The notes beneath the pieces were generated by a model. It was given only the letters and a program-made list of their open reading frames with translations, had not been told where the DNA came from and ran no database searches. 9,115 bases of DNA, from positions 1-9,115 of the forward strand of contig JAFIEC010000433.1 of the NCBI GenBank assembly GCA_020832725.1, read 5' to 3'. The position numbers and the translations under genes were made by a program. The stretch is from Paracoccaceae bacterium. Its GTDB lineage: Bacteria; Pseudomonadota; Alphaproteobacteria; Rhodobacterales; Rhodobacteraceae. This document shows, in pieces, positions 1 through 5,852 of this stretch. How positions within the stretch are numbered: position 1 is the first letter of the stretch; each line of letters starts with the position of its first letter.

Positions 1-281
1 CGGCTCCACTTTACCGTCGAGAGCCATGTCCCGGTATCACCGTCCCTCGACACATTGCCGATCGCGAGGCGGGCTTCATCGAAGCGGCGGTCCCATGCCT
101 GATCGAGTTCGAATGCCCGCTCCCGGGCGATACGCATGTCATGCGTCTTCAGGGATGTCTGAATGCGTGTGCGACCGATATGACCGGCCACATCGTCAGG
201 GACGCGACGCACGTACTGGTAGATGCCGTTGCGTTTCGTGACCTGAGTGGGGAGTGCCTTGTTATGCAGAATGTTATGCAT
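1..281 (-). CDS. Tyrosine recombinase/integrase, N-terminal part, runs off left edge
   Basis: An open frame on the minus strand begins at an ATG at 281 and is still open at base 1, giving 93 residues. The product begins MHNILHNKALPTQVTKRNG. It continues with an IYQYVRRVPDDV segment, then HIGRTRIQTSLKTHD and an ARERAFELDQAW helix. This is the usual N-terminal arm and core-binding layout of phage or island integrases: a short basic beta-hairpin (xYxYVRRVP), an IG...I..SL.T.D stretch, then a helix. The catalytic R...HxRH...Y region would lie outside the window and is unseen. No Shine-Dalgarno is evident, and a GC hairpin (285-301) sits directly before the start. A TTG at 296 is an alternative start. 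The gene follows the restriction operon in the same direction. I infer it is the recombinase of the element that carries the operon. Family assignment is from the pattern only. Confidence 0.72.
   Translation of the reverse strand, partial: MHNILHNKALPTQVTKRNGIYQYVRRVPDDVAGHIGRTRIQTSLKTHDMRIARERAFELDQAWDRRFDEARLAIGNVSRDGDTGTWLSTVKWS
263..280. repeat. 18-bp direct repeat, copy 1 (in integrase start)
   Basis: The 18-mer tatgcagaatgttatgca occurs here and again, exactly, at 426-443, 163 bases away in the same orientation. On the minus strand it reads TGCATAACATTCTGCATA, which itself contains TGCATA twice, 11 bases apart. Copy 1 encodes residues 2-7 of the integrase. A sequence of this length repeated exactly so close by is not expected by chance. 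It could be a recombinase or excisionase binding site, or an attachment-site remnant. Confidence 0.85.
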
Positions 282-284
282 TTC

Positions 285-301
285 GCGGCGTTTCAAGCCG
301 C
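285..301 (-). promoter_or_regulatory. Hairpin at the integrase translation start
   Basis: Perfect 5-bp GC arms (285-289 and 297-301) with a 7-base loop end three bases before the ATG at 281. They occupy the place where a Shine-Dalgarno would be expected. If formed in the mRNA, this stem would limit ribosome access and keep integrase expression low. This is inferred from position only. Confidence 0.3.
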
Positions 302-344
302 AGACATGGCGAAAAGAGTTTATTCTTAACGGTTTCTTGGAAGG

Positions 345-378
345 ATGGCGCGCCCTACGGGAGGCTGCGCCATTTTTT
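345..378 (+). terminator. Rho-independent terminator-like hairpin facing rightward
   Basis: Perfect 7-bp arms ATGGCGC (345-351) and GCGCCAT (367-373) are separated by 15 bases, and a run of six T follows on the plus strand (373-378). It therefore has terminator form only for rightward transcripts, yet no plus-strand gene ends here. On the minus strand the same hairpin would lie in the integrase leader, with the A-run before it. It may stop antisense transcription out of the integrase gene, or be a leader structure. Confidence 0.5.
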
Positions 379-386
379 CAAGATAC

Positions 387-415
387 TGAAAAATAACAAC
401 TTTTCGCGATGTCAA
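387..415 (-). promoter_or_regulatory. Candidate integrase promoter
   Basis: A perfect TTGACA -35 box is read on the minus strand at 415-410. No good -10 exists at 17 bases. TATTTT at a 14-base spacing is the best match, so the promoter may be weak or need an activator. Transcription would begin near 380 and give a leader of about 100 bases before the integrase ATG at 281. The promoter lies between the two 18-bp repeats, which suggests that a protein bound to them controls it. Confidence 0.35.
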
Positions 416-425
416 TAACCTACGG

Positions 426-443
426 TATGCAGAATGTTATGCA
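426..443. repeat. 18-bp direct repeat, copy 2 (upstream of integrase promoter)
   Basis: This is an exact second copy of the 18-mer at 263-280. It lies 10 bases upstream of a TTGACA -35 box (415-410, minus strand) that could drive the integrase. The similarity stops sharply at both edges (flanks cgg/ctg here, tgt/ttt in copy 1), so the conserved unit is the 18-mer itself and not a longer duplication. Confidence 0.85.
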
Positions 444-513
444 CTGTCAACTGCGATATTCGACCTAATTCGCGCCCAAGCATTGATTGTGGGGAGTGCG
501 GTTGCTGACGGCA

Positions 514-532
514 AGCCCCCAAACCCGGGGCT
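514..532 (-). terminator. Weak candidate terminator hairpin after the restriction operon
   Basis: Read on the minus strand, AGCCCC and GGGGCT form a perfect 6-bp stem with a 7-base loop, 67 bases beyond the stop of the 86-residue gene. Only two T follow, so intrinsic termination would be poor. No better terminator is seen between 443 and 598, a stretch in which I see no gene. Read-through into the integrase gene is possible. Confidence 0.25.
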
Positions 533-598
533 GTTCAGACACAAGGTCGGACTTACAGCGGACCCAATCCAAATTCAGCCTCGCCGGAGCGTTACGCA

Positions 599-859
599 CT
601 ACAGGATGACCGGTCGGAATATCGACTCGGGCTTAATCAGGCTTGGGGCCGCGATGCCGTTTGCTGGGTTCGACATCCGAAGGCTATAACCCTTTTCAAG
701 CCATGGCAGAATCTCGCTTTCGCGCGTTACCCGGATGTAGTCGATCTCGAAGCGCGTTTTTGACACAACATAGCTGCCGTCCTCGTGCTTGTGAGGAAAC
801 AGCAGCTCCCCCGAACGTGAGCCTCGGCTGACGAAGGCGTGCAATCCGTGCTTTAACAC
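599..859 (-). CDS. Small protein of unknown function, last gene of the restriction operon
   Basis: This is an 86-residue product with a GTG start at 859. A clean GGAG (871-868) sits 8 bases before the GTG, only 38 bases after the hsdR stop, so the start is well supported and co-transcription with hsdR is likely. The protein is soluble, with no signal peptide or membrane segment. It is mixed in charge and has a compact beta-rich look: residues 18-29 read GELLFPHKHEDG, then YVV, then RFEIDYIRV near 37-45. An ILPWLEKGYSLRMSNP stretch follows near 50-65 and the end is hydrophobic (IFRPVIL). I do not recognise a family. The position suggests an accessory or control role for the restriction enzyme, but nothing in the residues proves it. 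Overlapping frames on the plus strand have no ribosome binding site. Confidence 0.68.
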   Translation of the reverse strand: MLKHGLHAFVSRGSRSGELLFPHKHEDGSYVVSKTRFEIDYIRVTRESEILPWLEKGYSLRMSNPANGIAAPSLIKPESIFRPVIL

Positions 860-867
860 TTAAAAGT

Positions 868-871
868 CTCC
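868..871 (-). promoter_or_regulatory. Ribosome binding site deciding the GTG start at 859
   Basis: GGAG on the minus strand, 8 bases before the GTG at 859, sits in the 38-base hsdR-to-small-gene gap. It is the main evidence that the 86-residue frame is translated and that GTG is its start. Confidence 0.6.
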
Positions 872-897
872 GTATCACTCTTCTGCAGTCGCCGAAT

Positions 898-3800
898 TTA
901 CCGCTCCGCCTTACCTTCTCGAATACGCCGGAAAATTTCCAGTGCAAGGTGCTCGTGCGCAGCCGAGCGGAATTCCTTGTCGGTCATCACTCGCGAGAAG
1001 ATTTCCTCGTTGCCTTCCATGCGGTCGATGAAAAGTTCGTCCAGCATCCGTTCCAGATAGGATGAAAAATTAGAGAGGTTGTTCGCCTTGGCGGCTTCAA
1101 CGATTTTCTCGTCCTCTTCGGCGCTGGCGCGGATTTGATCGAAAAAGAACTGATCGGCCGCGGTGAAATTGGTGCCGAACCGCTCGTTCAATTTTGACAC
1201 CAGGGTTGACAACGCAACCGCTTCCTCACTGAAGCCGCCCGTCCCGACGTCGGTTGGGCCCTTGAGCGGGGTGGCTTCGCCATAGCCGAGGTCAATGGAC
1301 CCTTCGGTCATTTGCTGGAGCCGGAAAAAGCGTAGCGCGACCTCGTCATCAAGTGCGAAGGCCTGGCCATCGCCGGGCGGTGGCAGCTTGGCAATCAGGT
1401 TGCGGACGAAGGCGTAGAGTTTTTCAAGCTCGCTGTCCTGATAGGGGATGATCTGCGACAGGAAGGCGTAAAGGTTGCGATAGGCGGTCAGTTGGCCGCG
1501 AAATTCGTCCTGCTCCTGCTCTTCGCGGTCGGCAAACCGCTGCACGACTGCATCGAGCACAGCGTTCATCAGCCGATGGTCTGTGGCGGAATGATCGCGC
1601 TTGGCCCTGTACCACACCTCAGCGAAGGCATTGACGTCATCGGGCGCAAAGATCGCCCATTCCAAAAGCTTGTGCTGCAATTCCGAGAGACGGTGGGGAT
1701 CAGCGTTCTCGCTGATAGGTGTCGCCTCATAATAGGGCTTGAACGCCTTGTAGATGTCGTCTTCTTCGTTGGCAAAATCGAGCACGAAGGTACGCGCCTT
1801 GCCCGGTGCCATGCGGTTAAGCCGGGAGAGCGTCTGTACGGCCTGCACCCCTGCTAGACGCTTGACCACATACATGGTCTGCAAAAGCGGCTGATCGAAC
1901 CCTGTCTGGTATTTCTCGGCGACGAGGAGTACGCGGTAGTCGTCGTGCTCGAAGGTTTCCGGCAGTTCGCTTTCGGCCAACCCGTCATTCATGGCAACTT
2001 CGGTGTAGGACGAGCCAGGGTCTTCTGGATCCTCGACCTTGCCCGAAAAGGCCACCAGTGAGCGGATGCCGGTATAGCCGTTGTTCTTGATATAACGATC
2101 GAATGCCAGCTTGTACTTGACGGCGGCAAGCCGTGAGCCGGTGACGACCATTGCCTTGGCCCGCCCGCCAAGCTCGTGCATGACGTAGAGCCGGAAATGC
2201 TCCACAATGACCGACACTACCTGCTCGATATTGACCGGGTGCAGTTCCAGATACCGCGTCAGTGCCTTCGCCGCCTTCTTGCGTGGCACCTCCGGGTCGT
2301 TCTCCACCTGCTTGATGAGGCCGAAGAACCGTTTGTAGGTCGTGTAGTTGAGGAGCACATCCATGATGAAGCCTTCTTCGATGGCTTGCCGCATGGTGTA
2401 CTCGTGGAACGGCGACGTGCCCGATGGCCCCGGCTCGTCAAACAGCACTTTGGTCTTGAACTTCGGTGTGGCGGTGAAGGCGAAGAAGGAAAGGTTTGGC
2501 TGACGAGCGCGCTTCAACGCATCGCGCAGCATCGCCGCCTTGGCCTCGTCGGGAAGGTCGTCGTCCTCTTCGTCCGACATCTGCGCGGCGATGGCGGCTT
2601 CGATGCCGTCTTTGTTCAACATCCCCTTCAGCGCGGTGGCGGTCTCGCCGCTTTGCGAGGAGTGCGCCTCGTCCACGATCACCGCGAACCGCTTGCCTGC
2701 CGTGTCAATCTTCACGCCAGTCCCCTTGCTCTCCAGAGTGGAGAGCGCCTGCGAGATGAACGGAAACTTCTGGATCGTCGTTATGACGATGGGTGTCCCG
2801 GCCGACAGTGCCCGGGCAAGCTGCTGAGTGTTTTCCTCGATCTTCTCGACCACGCCGGTCTTGTGCTCGAACTGGTAGATCGTGTTCTGCAGTTGCTGAT
2901 CGAGCACGCGCCGGTCGGTGACGACGACGACCGAGTGGAACACCTTCTCGTCATTGGCGTCGTGCAGGCTCGCCAACCGATGGGCCAGCCAGGCGATCGA
3001 GTTCGACTTTCCGGACCCCGCGGAGTGCTGGATTAAGTAATTCCTGCCAGACCCATGCGCGCCGGCATGCGCGATGAGCTTTCGGACGGCGTCGAGCTGG
3101 TGATACCGCGGGAAGATCATCGTTTCCTTGCGGATGGTGCGAACGCCCTTGTCGGTCTTGACCTGTCTTTCCTTTACTTCCAGGTGCATGAAGCGCTGGA
3201 GGATATCGATCAGGCTGTCGGCTTGCAGAACTTCGTCCCACAGGAAATGCGTCTTCCAGTTTCCCACCACGGGCGGATTGCCGGCCCCGTGGTCGTGGCC
3301 ACGGTTGAAGGGCAGGAAGACCGTCTCGCGCCCCTTCAGCCGCGTGGTCATCCACACCTCGTCCGGATCCACCGCAAAATGCACGAGCGCGCGCTTCTTG
3401 AAGGCGAACAGCAGGTCGCGTTCGTCACGTTCCTCCGCGTATTGTCGTATCGCGTCGGCCGCCCGTTGGCCGGTCATCGGGTTCTTGAGTTCCGCCGTGG
3501 CTACCGGGAGGCCGTTGAGGCTGAGCGTCACGTCGATAATGCAGCGCCGGTTCTTGCCGCCCGCACGCTTCAGGACCGAGGCGAAGGCAACCTGCCGGGT
3601 GATGGCCAGCCGGTTCGTAGAATACAGCGCGGCAGCCTCCGGGTTCATGCCCGAGTTCGGGCGGAAGAACGCCATGCGGAACGTCTTGCCATAGCACTTG
3701 AACCCGTGGCGCAGGACATGGAGCGTGCCCTTGATCTCCAGTTCCTTGGCCAGGCTGTCGAGCACCGTCGCGCTGGTCTTTTCACCGAGCAGCGCCTCGA

Positions 3801-3969
3801 GCTGGCCCCAGCGTGTCGGCTGGCTGTCTTTGAGAAATCCGGTCACATCCTCGGGAAAGAGCGCCAGCGCCTCGTCATAGGAACCTTGCTGGCGCGTGGC
3901 GTAGCCGCCGCCTCCGGTCAGTCCGGCCTCGATCGCGGTTTCAAAATCTCGCTCGGTATGGCCGGACAT
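898..3969 (-). CDS. hsdR: Type I restriction enzyme, R subunit (nuclease/translocase)
   Basis: HsdR is the 1023-residue motor and nuclease subunit. It translocates DNA with ATP and cuts far from unmethylated recognition sites once joined to HsdM and HsdS. The nuclease domain near residues 140-180 shows D146, then E160-L-K162, then an AIRQY segment at 173-177. This is the PD-(D/E)XK arrangement, and its 14-residue D-to-E spacing matches the EcoR124I enzyme as I recall it. The superfamily 2 helicase motifs follow: Walker A HSAGSGKS (315-322), DEAH (433-436), FTATPK (498-503), KYQTGFDQP (686-694) and QTLSRLNR (712-719). A very acidic stretch (about 465-475) lies between DEAH and TAT. The C-terminal 250 residues are helical and probably dock onto HsdM. 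The length is close to type IC enzymes. The ATG at 3969 has AGGAG about 9 bases upstream and starts 3 bases after the preceding stop. No frameshift or lost motif is seen. Confidence 0.97.
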   Translation of the reverse strand: MSGHTERDFETAIEAGLTGGGGYATRQQGSYDEALALFPEDVTGFLKDSQPTRWGQLEALLGEKTSATVLDSLAKELEIKGTLHVLRHGFKCYGKTFRMAFFRPNSGMNPEAAALYSTNRLAITRQVAFASVLKRAGGKNRRCIIDVTLSLNGLPVATAELKNPMTGQRAADAIRQYAEERDERDLLFAFKKRALVHFAVDPDEVWMTTRLKGRETVFLPFNRGHDHGAGNPPVVGNWKTHFLWDEVLQADSLIDILQRFMHLEVKERQVKTDKGVRTIRKETMIFPRYHQLDAVRKLIAHAGAHGSGRNYLIQHSAGSGKSNSIAWLAHRLASLHDANDEKVFHSVVVVTDRRVLDQQLQNTIYQFEHKTGVVEKIEENTQQLARALSAGTPIVITTIQKFPFISQALSTLESKGTGVKIDTAGKRFAVIVDEAHSSQSGETATALKGMLNKDGIEAAIAAQMSDEEDDDLPDEAKAAMLRDALKRARQPNLSFFAFTATPKFKTKVLFDEPGPSGTSPFHEYTMRQAIEEGFIMDVLLNYTTYKRFFGLIKQVENDPEVPRKKAAKALTRYLELHPVNIEQVVSVIVEHFRLYVMHELGGRAKAMVVTGSRLAAVKYKLAFDRYIKNNGYTGIRSLVAFSGKVEDPEDPGSSYTEVAMNDGLAESELPETFEHDDYRVLLVAEKYQTGFDQPLLQTMYVVKRLAGVQAVQTLSRLNRMAPGKARTFVLDFANEEDDIYKAFKPYYEATPISENADPHRLSELQHKLLEWAIFAPDDVNAFAEVWYRAKRDHSATDHRLMNAVLDAVVQRFADREEQEQDEFRGQLTAYRNLYAFLSQIIPYQDSELEKLYAFVRNLIAKLPPPGDGQAFALDDEVALRFFRLQQMTEGSIDLGYGEATPLKGPTDVGTGGFSEEAVALSTLVSKLNERFGTNFTAADQFFFDQIRASAEEDEKIVEAAKANNLSNFSSYLERMLDELFIDRMEGNEEIFSRVMTDKEFRSAAHEHLALEIFRRIREGKAER

Positions 3970-3972
3970 GGC

Positions 3973-4584
3973 TCAAATCTCCTGCACTGAAGTGTTCTGC
4001 AGGTCGGCCAAGGGCTGACCGTTCACCTCGTCAAAGTGATAATATCGAATGGACGGATCGGCATTGAGCTGCCGGTTGGGGTCGAGGTATGCGCCGGGAT
4101 TCTCGTTGTCGGCGAAGACGAACTTGCGTAGCCGGATCTTGCGGTTGTCGCCCGTGTAGTGATCGATCGTGCGTTTCAGGCTGGTGACCCAGCACATACC
4201 GGCCCTGAGTTGCGGGACAATCTTTTCGGCTGTCAGGCTTTTCGACTTGAACTCGATGCAGTCGGCGTGGAAGGCGCGGCCGTTGACGTAGAAGATCACG
4301 AAATCACAGCGCCTGGACCATGGCTTTGCCGTGTCGTCGAGGAAGTGGAACAGCGCCGGTTTGCTCTTCTTCTTCGCCGTGTCGAAATCATCGTGGTCCA
4401 GCTTGAAGGCCATCCCGGGCCCCGGCAGCAGAAGCGCGATCTTGCGCTCCTGCGGCTTCACGTCCTCGGGGCGGAAATACTTCTCCGTCAGCACGACCTT
4501 TCCGCCAGTGCCGTCATGCATGACGTAGTCGCTGTTCACATACGCCTTTAGATGCTCAAAATATGTGCCGGCCGCCAGAGTCAT
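3973..4584 (-). CDS. Accessory protein between hsdS and hsdR; possible PD-(D/E)XK nuclease-like fold
   Basis: This 203-residue product has an ATG that overlaps the hsdS stop in ATGA (4584-4581), and its stop lies 3 bases before hsdR. Translational coupling is therefore likely. I do not recognise a named family. Residues 91-115 read as beta-strand CDFVIFYVNG, a turn, then CIEFKSKSL. D94, E111 and K113 form a D-X16-E-X-K pattern like the active site of PD-(D/E)XK nucleases, followed by a helix with Q125. The N-terminal 50 residues include EKYFRPEDVKPQERKIALLL. The C-terminal part (145-185) is strand-rich with FVFADNENPGAY and YYHFDEVNG. No signal peptide or membrane segment is seen. Being inside the operon suggests a role in restriction or its control, such as a second nuclease, a DNA-end binder or an inactive fold used as a scaffold. 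The function is inference. Confidence 0.88.
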   Translation of the reverse strand: MTLAAGTYFEHLKAYVNSDYVMHDGTGGKVVLTEKYFRPEDVKPQERKIALLLPGPGMAFKLDHDDFDTAKKKSKPALFHFLDDTAKPWSRRCDFVIFYVNGRAFHADCIEFKSKSLTAEKIVPQLRAGMCWVTSLKRTIDHYTGDNRKIRLRKFVFADNENPGAYLDPNRQLNADPSIRYYHFDEVNGQPLADLQNTSVQEI

Positions 4585-5852
4585 TGCAGCCCCGTGATCT
4601 TTCCGGTGACTGCGGACGTGACGAGCGCAGCGCGATACTCCTGCAGAAGCTCGACGCTTCGCTCAACTTTGGCTGCACGATCTTTCTCGTATTCGAGGCC
4701 CTGATCGATGTATTCCGCAATTGCACTTTGCTCTTCGGGAGGCGGGAGGGATATTACAACTTCCTTCGAGGTTTCAACGTTAAAATGAAGCTGAAGCGCG
4801 CCCTCCGATCCCATGGCATACTGCACCTTGGCCGCATCACTATTTAGAAACCAACCAACAAATCGCGATGATGCGCCCGACGGCTTGCGAATGATAACGA
4901 GATCAACGCAATTTGTTCCTTCTAGGTCTTCTGTAATCAATGAGGTTGTTCCGGGATCGCCAGTACGCACAGCAACCAGATCGCCCTCATAGAGCTCTGA
5001 CTTTAAGTGGAGCCTGTGCCCTTCTTCACTGATGTTTCGCGTTTCGCTGAAGTCAAAGGCCATCGGACGGATGTTCAGACCACGAATGGCCAGTACACCG
5101 TCATCGGCGTAGTAGGCGGCCGGTGTCACAACGATGCCCACAGTCACCTTGGGGCTAACATACTTCAGGCGCTTCACCTCCCAATGCGCGGGAATGTCGC
5201 CGAGCCAGTCGATGCCGGACGGTCGCATCGGGGCGGCGGGGTTGAGGCCCTTGGTGACGGCGCGGGTGATGAGGGCCTGACGCTTTTCTGCCAGCCGGTC
5301 CAGAAGCGCGCGCTTCTTCTCGATCAGCCCGTCGATCCGCGCCGTTTTCTCATCCAGAAACCGCGCAATCCGCTGCTGGGTTTCGAGGGGCGGGAGCGGG
5401 ACCTGAATGTTGACAAGTTCACTCGCGTTAATCGCTGGATAGCTGACACCAACGGACCGCGCCACGACCTCGGACACGAACGGCTCTGACTTTGCCGCCC
5501 ATCCGATGTATCCGCTGTCCACTTCGTCGCCGGGACGTACAACACAAAAGCCGGTGGAGGCAATCAAGTCGGGCGATGCCTCATCAATCTTTGCTATGGC
5601 TCGAAGGTAGGTCCGTACTGTGGAGACGAGGATGTCGCCACTTCGCACCTTTCTCCTTGCTCGCGATGGAGCTTGCCCGAAGGTAACGCGTTCGACTTCC
5701 TCTACCCCGCGAACCAACGACACCCCTGAGATTTCGACGTAGTCGATTCCCTGATCTTCGTCGGTGCTCTCCGAAAGCACCTCATCATTATATGTGGCTA
5801 GGTATTTCAGTCGCTTGGACGACCAACCGTTTGGAAGAGCAGGCCTGCTCAT
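4581..5852 (-). CDS. hsdS: Type I restriction-modification specificity subunit S
   Basis: HsdS is the 423-residue DNA-recognition subunit that directs both methylation and cleavage. It has two half-sites. The first target-recognition domain begins LPNGWSSKRLKYLA (residues 6-19) and ends at LPPLETQQRIARFLDEKTA (153-171), followed by a long charged helix ending near 200. The second begins GDIPAHWEVKRLKYV (218-232) and ends at LPPPEEQSAIAEYID (369-383), with a second spacer helix to the C-terminus. The length and two-fold pattern are those of a full, unsplit HsdS. Its ATG overlaps the hsdM stop in ATGA (5852-5849) and its stop overlaps the next gene in the same way. The spacer helix DNA (5221-5280) is about 73% GC, while part of the second recognition domain (4861-4980) is about 50%, as expected if recognition domains are exchanged. 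The DNA target cannot be read from sequence. Confidence 0.96.
   Translation of the reverse strand: MSRPALPNGWSSKRLKYLATYNDEVLSESTDEDQGIDYVEISGVSLVRGVEEVERVTFGQAPSRARRKVRSGDILVSTVRTYLRAIAKIDEASPDLIASTGFCVVRPGDEVDSGYIGWAAKSEPFVSEVVARSVGVSYPAINASELVNIQVPLPPLETQQRIARFLDEKTARIDGLIEKKRALLDRLAEKRQALITRAVTKGLNPAAPMRPSGIDWLGDIPAHWEVKRLKYVSPKVTVGIVVTPAAYYADDGVLAIRGLNIRPMAFDFSETRNISEEGHRLHLKSELYEGDLVAVRTGDPGTTSLITEDLEGTNCVDLVIIRKPSGASSRFVGWFLNSDAAKVQYAMGSEGALQLHFNVETSKEVVISLPPPEEQSAIAEYIDQGLEYEKDRAAKVERSVELLQEYRAALVTSAVTGKITGLQ

Noticed and set aside
141..329. Plus-strand open frame ending just before the rightward terminator-like hairpin
   Set aside because: The minus strand encodes a recognisable integrase N-terminus over the same bases, and this frame has no recognisable features. 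I kept the hairpin as a separate observation.
263..443. XerCD dif site
   Set aside because: The 18-mer has a GCATAA half-site like dif, but the other arm does not match TTATGTTAA, and two identical copies 163 bases apart are not dif-like.
263..443. CRISPR array
   Set aside because: There are only two repeat copies, of 18 bases, with a 145-base interval and no cas genes.
2176..3036. Plus-strand open frame of 286 residues inside hsdR
   Set aside because: It is antisense to the helicase region with intact motifs on the other strand. Its composition is that of a high-GC shadow frame, rich in Arg, Leu and Val.
3055..3990. Plus-strand open frame of 311 residues opposite the hsdR N-terminus
   Set aside because: It is a shadow of hsdR, with no domain pattern or ribosome binding site recognised.
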